Source of the DNA: Methanomassiliicoccaceae archaeon COG_1
Lineage (GTDB): Archaea; Thermoplasmatota; Thermoplasmata; Methanomassiliicoccales; Methanomethylophilaceae
Direction of reading: 5' to 3'
Length of the DNA: 64,000 nt
Assembly (NCBI GenBank): GCA_028561875.1
Contig: JAQQTI010000001.1
Span: 372,001-436,000, forward strand
In this document: piece after piece, positions 16,716 to 25,305 of the stretch
Position numbering within the stretch: position 1 is the stretch's first letter
Layout: every line of letters begins with the position of its first letter
Position numbers and translations under genes: made by a program
Notes under the pieces: model-generated
Database searches by the model: none
What the model saw: only the letters and a program-made list of their open reading frames with translations
What the model was told of the DNA's origin: nothing

Positions 16716-17497
16716 GCAAAGGAATACTTATTATAGGATATGGGACCAGAACGGGCAACCTCAAGGAGGTCCTGGAGAGGACGGCCGCGAGGCTGAGGGC
16801 GCGTGGCAGGAAGAATGTGCACATCTGCTACTTCCGCGTGAGCAGTCCGACCATCCAGGAGGCCATGTCGCGGATGGTGAGGGACGGGGTGGATGACATC
16901 CTCGGCGTACCCTATTACATCGCCGAAGGCAGGCTCACCCTCGAGATGATCCCCGAGAAGATGGGCATCGGGGCCACCACCGGCACCAAGACGGTCGTGG
17001 ACGGGAAGAGGATCAACGCCTCCCTCGCCCCCGCCTTCGGCATGAACAGGGTGCTCACCGAGATCGCCTTTGACAGGATTGCCGAGGCCGGCGCGTCTTT
17101 CGATGACGGAATACTCATCATGGGGCACGGATCGAGGGACGTCTTCAGCAGCAACGAAGCCATTGTCAGGGTCAACGCCGAGAGGATCCAGAACCGTGGG
17201 TACAAGCACGTAGTCTACGCCTTCAACGAGTTCGTGGAGCCTGGTATCAGCGAGGGTGTTGACATGCTAGCCGCACAGGGCGTGTCGAGAATCGTCTGCG
17301 TGCCGTTGTTCATAACCACCGGCGTCCATCTCAACGAGGAGGTCCCCGACAAAATCGGCATACCCCATTACAGCGAGGGCGGCGAGATCGAGAGGGGAGG
17401 GAGGAAGATCTCCGTCTCCTACATGAGGCCGGTTGAAGACGACCCGCGTTTGCTGGAGATCGTCGACTCCGAGATCGCAGAGTTCCTCGGCGAGTAA
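16712..17497 (+). CDS. cfbA: CfbA, sirohydrochlorin nickelochelatase, double-length form
   Basis: CfbA inserts Ni2+ into sirohydrochlorin. Typical archaeal CfbA/CbiXS proteins are about 130 residues and dimerise; this one is 261 residues and consists of two CbiX-like halves in tandem (about 4-86 and 133-217). The C-terminal half keeps both metal-site histidines, H139 in GHGSR and H206 in TTGVH. The N-terminal half has Tyr10 and Leu75 at the matching positions, so it probably forms structure only. The ATG at 16712 overlaps the cfbC stop in an ATGA; a TTG at 16706 is in frame but less likely. Cobalt chelation for B12 may be done by the same enzyme. Confidence 0.9.
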   Translation: MSKGILIIGYGTRTGNLKEVLERTAARLRARGRKNVHICYFRVSSPTIQEAMSRMVRDGVDDILGVPYYIAEGRLTLEMIPEKMGIGATTGTKTVVDGKRINASLAPAFGMNRVLTEIAFDRIAEAGASFDDGILIMGHGSRDVFSSNEAIVRVNAERIQNRGYKHVVYAFNEFVEPGISEGVDMLAAQGVSRIVCVPLFITTGVHLNEEVPDKIGIPHYSEGGEIERGGRKISVSYMRPVEDDPRLLEIVDSEIAEFLGE

Positions 17498-17498
17498 C

Positions 17499-18710
17499 AT
17501 GAGGGTTCTGATCCTCGACATGACGCACGGCGGGCAGGTGCTCGCCAAAAGGTATCTCGCCCGCGGCGAGGAGGTCACCGTCGTCGACGTCTACCGCATC
17601 TCCCCCAAGGATCTCGTGCGCGGGCTGGAGCGCATGGGGATCAGGTGTACGGAGACCGCGCCCCCGGAGCATTTCGACCTGGTGGCGATGCCCTGCCACT
17701 GCCCCGACCATTTCCTCGAAGGGTGCACCTACGACGAGCGCATATGGTTCTCGCAGGCGGTGCACGCGTTCTATGATGAGAAGAGGTTCGGTATCGAAAT
17801 CACCGGCGTGAAGGGGAAGACGAGCACGTGTTACGTCCTCGCGCACATCCTCTCCGCATGGGGGAAGAAGGTGTATCTGCACACCTCGCGGGGCTCTGGG
17901 CCGTACGGGCTCGGCAGGCATTTCATTACCGATGTGGTGAGCATCGCCCCGCCCTACATCCTCGAACACCCGAAGGGGGACTACGACATCGTCATTGACG
18001 AGGTCTCCCTCGGAGGTTCCGGGAGGGCGGACATCGCGGGCATAACCAACCTCCTTGAGGATTACGGCATCGCGAAGAACACCAGGAAGGCCGAGGAGGC
18101 CAAGAAGGACATCCTCTGTAGCAATGTCAACATCGTCCGTGAGGACGAGATCCAGATATGGAGTAAATACGGGAAGCCGCTACGCGGGTACCTGAAGAGG
18201 GTGTCCGTGACGGGCGATTCGGAGTTCGGCAGGCCCCTCCGCGTGGAGGTAGATTACGGCGGCAAGCACGCCTTGGATCTTGACGGCTCGTATCTCGCAC
18301 TGCAGTACCTTGACGCCATGGATATGGCACTGGAGATCTGCGACGTGATGGGGGTCCCCGACTACGCGGTAGTGGCCGCACTCACCAGTTTCAAGGGAGT
18401 CCCCGGCAGGGGCGAGGTGTCGGTCAAGAACGGCGTGAGGCACCTGTATGAGAGGAACCCGGGCATATCACACACATCGGTGGAGCGCACCCTCTCCTGC
18501 TTAGAGGAGATGGGCGCTCTAGACGACTCCGTGCTGATTGTCAATCCCGTCTCGAAGAAGGTCTGCGACAAGCTCGATGAGGACGCCATAGCGGCGGTAG
18601 CCACGGCGCACGGAGTGGAGCTCCTCATCACCGCTGGCGACGGCACCGAACCAGAGGTCCCTGCTGGCAAGAAGACCGTCATCCGCATGGTGAAGGAAGG
18701 CTACCAATGA
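17499..18710 (+). CDS. cfbE: CfbE, Mur ligase-like F430 synthetase
   Basis: CfbE catalyses the last step of F430 synthesis, ATP-dependent closure of the six-membered carbocyclic ring of 15,17(3)-seco-F430-17(3)-acid. The 403-residue protein has a Mur ligase layout: a short N-terminal domain, the ATP-binding loop GVKGKTST at 103-110, a central domain with YDIVIDEVSLGGSG, and a C-terminal domain (VNPVSKKVCDKLDED). I chose the ATG at 17499 because it starts directly after the cfbA stop and begins with the expected strand MRVLILDMTHGG. Its end overlaps cfbD by four bases. Confidence 0.93.
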   Translation: MRVLILDMTHGGQVLAKRYLARGEEVTVVDVYRISPKDLVRGLERMGIRCTETAPPEHFDLVAMPCHCPDHFLEGCTYDERIWFSQAVHAFYDEKRFGIEITGVKGKTSTCYVLAHILSAWGKKVYLHTSRGSGPYGLGRHFITDVVSIAPPYILEHPKGDYDIVIDEVSLGGSGRADIAGITNLLEDYGIAKNTRKAEEAKKDILCSNVNIVREDEIQIWSKYGKPLRGYLKRVSVTGDSEFGRPLRVEVDYGGKHALDLDGSYLALQYLDAMDMALEICDVMGVPDYAVVAALTSFKGVPGRGEVSVKNGVRHLYERNPGISHTSVERTLSCLEEMGALDDSVLIVNPVSKKVCDKLDEDAIAAVATAHGVELLITAGDGTEPEVPAGKKTVIRMVKEGYQ

Positions 18711-19792
18711 CCGTCGTGATGCACCCTCGCCCTAACCCCATCGTCGCTGCGATGTACACCGTGCGTGACATGGACGTTGACGTCATCGTGATGCACGGGC
18801 CGGCGGGATGCTCGTTCATGGCATCGCGCCCGCTAGAGAACGCCGGCGTGCGCGTAGTCACCTCCGCCATGAGGGATCGCGATCTCATCTTCGGCGGCGC
18901 GGATTCCCTGGTCCGCGTGCTCAAGGAGGTGAAAAACAACTTCTCGCCTAAGGTCGTCGCCGTTGTCGGGACTTGCGCGAGCACAATCATCGGCGATGAC
19001 ATCGGCACCGCCATCAGGAAGGTGGACTGGGGGGACACCGTCTGCTTCGCCGTGGACTGCCACGGATGCATGGACAGCAATACCGATGGCGCCATACGCG
19101 CTCTGACGGCTGGCGCGAAGGCCGGCGTGATTTCGGACGGGGAGAGGGAGAGACAGACCGCTCTGCTCAAGGCGGCCTCCGAGCTAGAACGGAACCGCGG
19201 GATGGCTAGCAAGCGGTATCTCTCGCCGGCGGCGAGCCCGACCAAGCTGCACGTATGCAGAGCTATCGCCAACGCCCTCAAGGGGGGGAAAAGGGTGGCG
19301 GTAGTCATGCTCGCTAAGAAGGAGCTCGCCTATCGTTTCGCCGACCTCTTCATCGCCGTCGACGAGGCCCGCCGCGCGTACGGCGGGGAGACGCTGTTCG
19401 TCGCAAACCTTGACGGCACGAAGGGGTTGCCGAAAATCCGTCGCTACTGCAGCGAGATTCTAGCCGAACTGGATGCCGACGGGGTAGAGATAGACAGGAT
19501 AGTCGGCGGTCTCGACGAGTACGCCATCGCCGGGGACGAGATGAGGAAGGAGATCGACTCCTTCGAACCGGACCTCCGCGTGTTCATCGGGATCTGCCAC
19601 GCTTACCCTGACCTGAGGAAGGAGGACATACTCATCACGGATCAGCCGAGGGAGCTCGCCAACTACCTGAGCCAGCAGTTCTCCGCATTGGGGGAGGTTT
19701 CCAGTCACAACATGGTGATGGGAGTTCACGGCATAGTGCACCTCGAGACGGCGGACACGCTGCGCGAGGTGGTCAGGGAGAGCATGGGATGA
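18707..19792 (+). CDS. cfbD: CfbD, catalytic component of the F430 cyclase
   Basis: CfbD is the NifD-like partner of CfbC; the homodimer binds Ni-sirohydrochlorin a,c-diamide and a 4Fe-4S cluster and carries out reduction and gamma-lactam ring formation. The 361-residue protein has cysteines at expected places: C35 (GPAGCSF), C90 (VGTCAST) and C113/C118/C121 (around DCHGC). It is small compared with NifD, as usual for CfbD. Four-base ATGA overlaps join it to cfbE and cfbB, consistent with coupled translation of the whole pathway. Confidence 0.94.
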   Translation: MTVVMHPRPNPIVAAMYTVRDMDVDVIVMHGPAGCSFMASRPLENAGVRVVTSAMRDRDLIFGGADSLVRVLKEVKNNFSPKVVAVVGTCASTIIGDDIGTAIRKVDWGDTVCFAVDCHGCMDSNTDGAIRALTAGAKAGVISDGERERQTALLKAASELERNRGMASKRYLSPAASPTKLHVCRAIANALKGGKRVAVVMLAKKELAYRFADLFIAVDEARRAYGGETLFVANLDGTKGLPKIRRYCSEILAELDADGVEIDRIVGGLDEYAIAGDEMRKEIDSFEPDLRVFIGICHAYPDLRKEDILITDQPRELANYLSQQFSALGEVSSHNMVMGVHGIVHLETADTLREVVRESMG

Positions 19793-21123
19793 GGGGGATT
19801 GTGATAGCGGGCACGGGCTCGGGCGTCGGCAAGACCTCCATCTCCACCGGCCTGATGTCGCTGCTATCGAAGAGGTACAAGGTGCAGGCGTATAAGGTGG
19901 GCCCGGATTTTATCGACCCGATGTACCACACCGCCGCCACCGGGAGACCGTCCCGCAACGTAGACTCATTCCTCATGTCCGACGACATTATTCGCAATGT
20001 CGTCGGGCACACCGGCTCCGATGCCGACATCTGCGTGGTCGAGGGCGTGCGCGGGCTGTACGAAGGATTCACCGGCGATGGTGACACGGGGAGTTCTGCC
20101 TACGTTGCCAAGCTCCTCGGTTTCCCGGTGATCCTCGTCATCGATGTGGGCTCCCTAACGAGGAGCGCGGCCGCCATAGTCAACGGGTTCAGGGCGTTCG
20201 ACCCGGAGGTGAGGATCGCCGGCGTGATCCTCAACAAGGTCTCGGGACAGCAGCACGGCGACAAGGTCGGTGTGGCGATGCGCACCTACTGCAGTGACAT
20301 CACCGTCGTGGGCAGGATCCCAAAGACGAGTAAGGCGGTCCCGCAGAGGCACCTCGGACTGGCCGTCCCGGACATGCGGGGCGGACCATTCCTCGAGCCC
20401 TTCGAGGAGCTGGCGTATCATATCGACTCCGATGAGGTGATGAGCATCGCCGAGGAGGCTTCGGCCGATCTGCCTGTGAAGCCCCCCTACCATGTGAGGG
20501 ATGTCAGCGCTACCGCCGCCGTTCCCGTGGACGATGCCTATTGTTTCTACTACCGCGACAATTTGGACTGCTTGCGCGCCTCCGGCATCGAGCCAAGGTT
20601 CTTCTCACCGGTCGCGGGCGATCCGATTCCCGATGCCGACATGGCGTACCTCGGCGGCGGGTATCCCGAACTCCATGCGGAGGAGATCTCCCGCAACCTC
20701 GACTTTCTGGAGGGCCTGGCGAACATGGCCGCCGAGGGGAAGCCGGTTATGGGCGAGTGCGGTGGCATGATGACCATGTGCCGCTCGACCACCGACAGGG
20801 AGGGGAGGGAGTTCGCGATGTCCGGCATTCTACCGGCTCGCTCGGAATTCGTCAGCATCCGGCATGGTCCGACGTACGTCATGGCCGAGGCGACGAGGGA
20901 GAATCCGTTCTTCGCAGGATACACGATAGGGCATGAGTACCATTACTCGGAGACCTGTCCCGATGGGGGTGGGACCTACGGGTACAAAGTGAACCGCGGC
21001 CTGGGCATCGCCGATAAGAGGGATGGCTTGATTGCCGGGAACGCCATGGGCACCTACATGCACCAGCACGCCCTGTCCTACCGTGACTGGGCCAAGGGAT
21101 TTGCCGACCGCCTTCGGCGATAG
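19789..21123 (+). CDS. cfbB: CfbB, Ni-sirohydrochlorin a,c-diamide synthase
   Basis: CfbB uses ATP and glutamine to amidate the a and c acetate side chains of Ni-sirohydrochlorin. The 444-residue protein is a CobB/CbiA-type synthetase: P-loop GTGSGVGKTS at 8-17, KVGPDFIDPMYH near 36, and a C-terminal class I glutamine amidotransferase domain with the nucleophile in GECGGMM and a later histidine in the GHEYHYSE region. It is distinguished from the cobyrinate enzyme at 32496 by its place at the end of the cfb operon. It ends in TAG, one of few genes here to do so, and its last 46 bases overlap the convergent precorrin-2 dehydrogenase gene. Confidence 0.92.
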   Translation: MRGIVIAGTGSGVGKTSISTGLMSLLSKRYKVQAYKVGPDFIDPMYHTAATGRPSRNVDSFLMSDDIIRNVVGHTGSDADICVVEGVRGLYEGFTGDGDTGSSAYVAKLLGFPVILVIDVGSLTRSAAAIVNGFRAFDPEVRIAGVILNKVSGQQHGDKVGVAMRTYCSDITVVGRIPKTSKAVPQRHLGLAVPDMRGGPFLEPFEELAYHIDSDEVMSIAEEASADLPVKPPYHVRDVSATAAVPVDDAYCFYYRDNLDCLRASGIEPRFFSPVAGDPIPDADMAYLGGGYPELHAEEISRNLDFLEGLANMAAEGKPVMGECGGMMTMCRSTTDREGREFAMSGILPARSEFVSIRHGPTYVMAEATRENPFFAGYTIGHEYHYSETCPDGGGTYGYKVNRGLGIADKRDGLIAGNAMGTYMHQHALSYRDWAKGFADRLRR

Positions 21124-21743
21124 CGCGTCTCGATGCGCCTCGCGGCGGCGAGGGCGCCATCGGCATCCCCGTCTCTCAGGGAATCCCATATTGGCTCATC
21201 GGCGAGGACGGCGGCGAGGAACTCCGCCCTACGGGGTTGCTCGGGGATGCGGGAGGGCAACCCCTCGCGGATGGTCTTGAGCAGCGACAGCATCGCATCG
21301 TACTCTGGGCCGAGGAAGCCGTCAATCTTCTCTGCGACGTACGGGGGGAACGCAGGCACGGAGCCCTCGGAAGAGACGCATACGGTGTACTCCCCCCTCC
21401 TTACCGTCGAGGGGAGCAATACGTTCCCCCCGCCGTGGGCGGAGTTCACGAGCACGCCGGCGGACTTGGCGGACCGTACTATGGAGGCATTGAGCTCCTT
21501 GCTGCTGGTGGCAGCGACGGCGATGAACGCCCCGTTTAGATACCCTGGTACGTCGGAGGGGTCGAAACTCTCGAGTATAATCCTAGAGCAAACGCCTTCC
21601 ATCCCCGGGACGGCATGCTCGGCGACGACGGTTATGTCGAAGCCTTCGAACTGTCTGCATTTGCGGTACGCGACCGGCCCCCCGCCGAAGACGACGACCC
21701 TCCTGTCCCCAGGCTCGAGGAATACCGGGACCTTTCTTGCCAT
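21078..21743 (-). CDS. Precorrin-2 dehydrogenase (sirohydrochlorin synthesis)
   Basis: The 221-residue NAD-dependent enzyme oxidises precorrin-2 to sirohydrochlorin, the shared precursor of F430, siroheme and, in the anaerobic route, cobalamin. Visible features are the Rossmann motif VVFGGGPVAYRKC near residues 16-28, AVAATSSKELN near 75, VNSAHGGGN near 98 and the SSEGSVPAFPPYVAEKI region that forms the dimer and active site. It lacks the methyltransferase domain of bacterial CysG, which here is supplied by the separate cobA gene at 47704. It lies head-to-tail against cfbB with a 46-base overlap, so transcripts of the two would be partly antisense. Confidence 0.9.
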   Translation of the reverse strand: MARKVPVFLEPGDRRVVVFGGGPVAYRKCRQFEGFDITVVAEHAVPGMEGVCSRIILESFDPSDVPGYLNGAFIAVAATSSKELNASIVRSAKSAGVLVNSAHGGGNVLLPSTVRRGEYTVCVSSEGSVPAFPPYVAEKIDGFLGPEYDAMLSLLKTIREGLPSRIPEQPRRAEFLAAVLADEPIWDSLRDGDADGALAAARRIETRYRRRRSANPLAQSR

Positions 21744-22240
21744 GGGATAGTGAAGGGGTTACTGATTGTTAATCCTCAGCATCGTCCGGACGGCCGAACA
21801 GATCGCCGGGATGGAATCGGAATGACAGGCAAATCTTCGGGCGGATGATAATGCTCAGTAGATGTCGTCACATCCGAGCCCCCATAAGCGGATTTACTAC
21901 ACATGTCGCACTCAGACGGGCATCCGCACGACGATCCGTCGCATCCGACGTACAGGGCCACGGTTGCTGACGAAACCTGCTGGTGAGGAGCCGTGCAGAT
22001 CGGAGGCCGTATGGATTGTATCTGATGTCCTTGTATTCGAATAGTCTCCTCGACGTTCTGAGAGCGAATCCCTCGGTCATCGGGAGAGTCATCCGCATCA
22101 GGTTATGGATGCCATCCGGATGACGTAGGGGCTACCGTTCTGTGTATGTACCAGAGGCGATTGCTAATGGGAAATTAATCCTGTCACGGCCCGTAGGCTT
22201 CACGAAACCCTTATTAAGAATATGGTAATCGGGCAGGTAA
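21744..22240. other. 500-base spacer without a clear gene
   Basis: No convincing gene is present. Two short overlapping minus-strand frames (about 21776-21961 and 21868-22098) encode a cysteine-rich and an arginine-rich peptide and look like chance. A compound inverted repeat at 22088-22124 (GTCATCC...GGATGAC enclosing GCATC...GATGC) could form a hairpin. The A/T-rich CTTATTAAGAATATGG (about 22209-22224) is the likely promoter of the tRNA-Glu that follows. Confidence 0.45.
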
Positions 22241-22313
22241 GCTCCTGTAGTGTAGCGGCCAATCATGAAGCCCTCTCGAGGCTTCGACACGGGTTCAAAT
22301 CCCGTCGGGAGCA
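22241..22313 (+). tRNA. tRNA-Glu (anticodon CUC)
   Basis: A 73-base cloverleaf without an intron: acceptor GCTCCTG/CGGGAGC, anticodon stem AAGCC/GGCTT with loop CTCTCGA and anticodon CTC, T-arm CGGG-TTCAAAT-CCCG, discriminator A at 22313. CCA is not encoded. It reads GAG, the dominant Glu codon of this GC-rich genome. Besides protein synthesis, Glu-tRNA is the substrate of HemA, whose operon lies at 46.8-52.8 kb, although this isoacceptor need not be the one used. Confidence 0.93.
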
Positions 22314-22419
22314 CTCACTTTCAAGAATCCCTTTCAGCACTGGCACCGGTTCGGTCCTGCACTGGTGCGCCATTTCGCAATCACCTGTCATTTCCGGTGG
22401 CGTACGCCGTCCCGTTCCT

Positions 22420-23250
22420 TCAGGCGAGGTGCACTATCAGCGCTCCTCTCACCGTATGTTCGTAGCTCAACTCGCACTTCGATTCGAACGGCAGTACGTC
22501 GTTGAGCCCGGCGAGGTTCAGGGTGTGGCTGAGACATAGAACGTTACCATGGATGTTCTCGGTGATGCTCAGTAGCGTGTGGTCGAAGCTCAGGTTCACG
22601 AAGTACCGTCCGGCGGTGAACTTGTCCGACGTGATTGTAGTGGGTCCGGTCCGATAAATCCTCTTCTTTTTCTGCTGTTGCTGTGCCGGATGTTTCTCCT
22701 TCTTTTTCGGCGACGCGAACCCCGCGCTCGTCTGCAGGTCCTCTATGATCCGCTTGTCTTGCTTTGCCGACTGTTCCAAATCCGCTACCGATGCCGTGAG
22801 TTCGTCTATCTTCGCTCCGTACTCCGAGGTAAGTTCTTCCCTCTGTTTCTGCAACAGGCCATCGAACTCCTCCTTGTACTTTCCCTCTAGGAACGGCAGT
22901 ATCGCCATGCGGTTGGATTCCCACAGCCTCTCGGCAAGGAGGTCGATCTGGTCCTTCGTCAGTTCGAAGAAGAACTTGGCGTCAAGTTTGGCGATGGGCT
23001 TCGCAAAGTAGTTGCGCCCAGTGAGCGGGTTCGACTCCAGCGAGACTATGTACGTCTCGCCCTCGTGGATAGAGTTTGTGTAGTTCTTGTTGCGGTAGAC
23101 TACCGTACCACGGTATTTTCCGGCGATCTGTCCTTTCTCGTTGCGCTCGAACCTGACGACGCCGACCCTGTAGTACGGCGCCCAGTCCATGGCGGTAGTG
23201 CCGTAGAGCTCTCCGCTTTTCTGTACGAACTCTGTGAACAGGTCGGCCAT
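22420..23250 (-). CDS. Unknown coiled-coil protein, partner of the NYN nuclease
   Basis: A 276-residue protein with no family I recognise. Residues 1-95 are a compact, probably beta-rich domain (YYRVGVVRFERN, GTVVYRNKNY, ETYIVSLESNP); 120-175 is a charged coiled coil; 176-200 is a basic Lys/Gln-rich linker (KKKEKHPAQQQQKKKR) suited to nucleic-acid contact; and 205-276 is another beta-rich module ending LSYEHTVRGALIVHLA. Its ATG overlaps the stop of the NYN gene in an ATGA (23247-23250), so the two are almost certainly translated together. The first domain may be OB-like, but this is only a guess. Confidence 0.8.
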   Translation of the reverse strand: MADLFTEFVQKSGELYGTTAMDWAPYYRVGVVRFERNEKGQIAGKYRGTVVYRNKNYTNSIHEGETYIVSLESNPLTGRNYFAKPIAKLDAKFFFELTKDQIDLLAERLWESNRMAILPFLEGKYKEEFDGLLQKQREELTSEYGAKIDELTASVADLEQSAKQDKRIIEDLQTSAGFASPKKKEKHPAQQQQKKKRIYRTGPTTITSDKFTAGRYFVNLSFDHTLLSITENIHGNVLCLSHTLNLAGLNDVLPFESKCELSYEHTVRGALIVHLA

Positions 23251-23930
23251 CAGGATGCCCCCTCGGATTCTCCGGCATCAGTGTCGGAACCATCTAAAGG
23301 CTTGACATCTTCGGCCCCCTCATCGGTTGATGCCTCCCTTCCGGCTTCTACGTTCCTTTCCGATAGCGCCTCCGCCGGGGCACCATCGATATCGGACTCC
23401 TCCTTGTTGTTCACCATACTCAGGATGGGGACGCGGTCGAGGGATACATAGAGGTCGGAGACCTGCCTCAACTCACGGCTGATGGACATGCTGAACGATG
23501 CCACCTCCACCCTCTTGCCGGCGTTCTGCACCTCCCGCACGGCGGGGACGAAGTCCCGGTCGCCACTGACGACGATGGCGACATCGTAGTTGTCACGAAG
23601 GGCGTGGGCGAGCATGGTGCATGCCATGGCGACATCAACCTCCTTTTGCTCCCCGCCGGCGCTGAGGCTGTCTTCGGCGAACACCCTGAATCCCTGCCGG
23701 CGCAACACCTCATGGAAGGATTCGTTGCGATCGTTGCCGTTCTGGTCGACAAGCTTGCAGTTGAAGGCGTAGGCGCCGACTACCTTGCGCGAGCCGGTGA
23801 GGTTCCTAGCCAAGCTCGCGAAATCCATCCTGAACGGGAGCGACTCGTTGACGCGGATGCTCCGGCTCACGTTCATCACGTCGACGAAGATCATCACGCG
23901 GTCGTCTTGATTGTATGTAATCAGGCTCAT
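23250..23930 (-). CDS. NYN-domain (DUF88/LabA-type) ribonuclease
   Basis: The N-terminal 170 residues are a NYN domain, a PIN-like metal-dependent RNase fold. The acidic catalytic positions are visible in order: IFVDVMNVSRS near residue 14, EVDVAMACTMLAHA near 100 and VSGDRDFVPAV near 122. The C-terminal 55 residues are acidic and low in complexity (Asp, Glu, Ser, Ala), probably disordered. Bacterial and archaeal relatives degrade or process RNA, and some serve in toxin or defence systems. It heads a two-gene operon with the uncharacterised coiled-coil protein, in an accessory stretch between tRNA genes and an IS element. Confidence 0.88.
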   Translation of the reverse strand: MSLITYNQDDRVMIFVDVMNVSRSIRVNESLPFRMDFASLARNLTGSRKVVGAYAFNCKLVDQNGNDRNESFHEVLRRQGFRVFAEDSLSAGGEQKEVDVAMACTMLAHALRDNYDVAIVVSGDRDFVPAVREVQNAGKRVEVASFSMSISRELRQVSDLYVSLDRVPILSMVNNKEESDIDGAPAEALSERNVEAGREASTDEGAEDVKPLDGSDTDAGESEGAS

Positions 23931-24375
23931 TCTGACACCTCATAGTTTGGAGTTGGAAACGCACCTTACTCACGCGATTCCGCTTCCGGAGCGACCTCTC
24001 CTGGCATTCCTTTTCTGTTTGATATGCTCTCATTTTTTCAACTCTTGCGGTTACCAGTTCCATGCTGGATATTCATGCCCGCAACATGCGGAGAACCTCC
24101 GATGATGCGACACCTGAGGCCTCTCATTATTGGATAATTATCCCAATTAATAGAATTATTGACTCGCGGTTACAGAATTGCAGGCTTATGCTGTTTTAGT
24201 GTTCGAATCGAACCTGTCCATCATTGGAACGGTCATGGGGACGTTTTCCCGGCGGACTCGAGAGAGCGGTATCCGATCTTCCGGGCACCATCGGACAGTA
24301 CTGCCATCGTCACCTGAACGAGCCCGGCGAGAGAGTTTCTCCTAGCTACGAGGGTAGCCAGAAGATAAAGATGGC
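23931..24375. other. Spacer between the NYN operon and tRNA-Ser
   Basis: No gene is visible over 445 bases. Around 24122-24165 the sequence is strikingly A/T-rich for this genome and contains the symmetric GGATAATTATCC. Whether it is a promoter for the minus-strand NYN operon or the remains of something imported cannot be told. Confidence 0.4.
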
Positions 24376-24458
24376 GCCGAGAAGGAGATTTGAACTCCTG
24401 AGGGATTGCTCCCACGAGCTTTCCAGGCTCGCGTCTTACCGGGCTGGGCCATCTCGGC
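24376..24458 (-). tRNA. tRNA-Ser (anticodon GGA)
   Basis: A class II tRNA with a long variable arm (GGGAGCAATCCC region). Acceptor GCCGAGA/TCTCGGC, anticodon loop CTGGAAA with GGA, T-arm GGAG-TTCAAAT-CTCC, discriminator G. There is no intron and CCA is not encoded. It reads UCC and UCU. The minus-strand TATA box CATTTATATC (24482-24491) lies about 25-33 bases upstream of the mature 5' end. Confidence 0.93.
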
Positions 24459-24481
24459 TGCGTGCGCTCGTATCTGGTTTA

Positions 24482-24491
24482 GATATAAATG
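24482..24491 (-). promoter_or_regulatory. TATA box of tRNA-Ser
   Basis: Minus-strand CATTTATATC, correctly spaced before the tRNA at 24458. It falls between the tRNA and the end of the nitrilase-family gene. Confidence 0.6.
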
Positions 24492-24504
24492 ATTTGGGCA
24501 AGGC

Positions 24505-25275
24505 TCATGGGAGCCACAGGATGTCGCCGCGCAGGTCCTGCAGATGGTGCCTGATTCCCCTGGCATGCGCCACGACCTCGCTGTCGGCGATGCCAACGGC
24601 CACCGTCTCGCCGCCGCCCCCGGCGGATAGGACCTCCTCGCCCAGAGGGGAGTACATGGCAGATCCGCCAAACATCCTGTTGCCGTCGCCCATATCTCCG
24701 ATGCCGTTGCAGAACACGGTATAAACGGTGTTCTCTAGGGACCGAGCGGGAAGCACGGTCCTCATGATCCTCTCCGACTGCTCGCCGGAGGCGGCCAGAC
24801 AGACTACCATGTCGCAACCGTGCACAGCGTAGAAGCGGTGGATCTCCGGGAACATGACGTCGTAGCAAATCTCCAGCCCGAACCTCATCCCCTCCCACTC
24901 CACTATGCGGGGGCTGGTCCCTTTCTCGTACATCCGTTCGTCGTACGGCCCGAAGACCGCGGGATAGAGCTTGTCGTAGCGGTAGGTCTCCTGCGGGGTG
25001 ACGAACAGTGCGGAGTTGGTCACGCCGTTGTACCACTGCATGGAGGTGCCGAACACTACGGCGGCGTCCCGCTCGTTGCACAGAATCCTCAGTCTCGATT
25101 CCGCGGTGACAATCGCCTCGGGGTCAAACGTCGTGTTCCCGTAGCCAGTGAGGAAGAGTTCGGGGAAGACGTAGAGGTCCGCCTTGTTCTGGATGATGGC
25201 CCCCTCCATCATCTTCAGATTGCCGTCTATGTCGGCGTCTGAATGGAGCTGACACAATCCCATCCTAATTCCCAT
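24505..25275 (-). CDS. Carbon-nitrogen hydrolase (nitrilase superfamily)
   Basis: A 256-residue single-domain nitrilase-fold enzyme. The Glu-Lys-Cys catalytic triad is visible: E39 in FPELFLTG, K102 in RYDKLYP and C137 in EICYDVMFPE. Such enzymes hydrolyse amides, ureido compounds or nitriles, or act as amidases in cofactor or polyamine metabolism; the substrate cannot be told. I chose the ATG at 25275 because a TATA box (ATTTATATAATAT on the minus strand, 25295-25307) puts the transcript start right there and the next upstream start is a TTG. It stands alone. Confidence 0.88.
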   Translation of the reverse strand: MGIRMGLCQLHSDADIDGNLKMMEGAIIQNKADLYVFPELFLTGYGNTTFDPEAIVTAESRLRILCNERDAAVVFGTSMQWYNGVTNSALFVTPQETYRYDKLYPAVFGPYDERMYEKGTSPRIVEWEGMRFGLEICYDVMFPEIHRFYAVHGCDMVVCLAASGEQSERIMRTVLPARSLENTVYTVFCNGIGDMGDGNRMFGGSAMYSPLGEEVLSAGGGGETVAVGIADSEVVAHARGIRHHLQDLRGDILWLP

Positions 25276-25305
25276 GAGAATTTTCAACGACTAGATATTA
25301 TATAA

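Noticed and set aside
21776-22098. Two overlapping minus-strand ORFs (61 and 76 codons), one Cys-rich
   Set aside because: No start signals, no family resemblance and no consistent frame; kept only as part of the spacer description.
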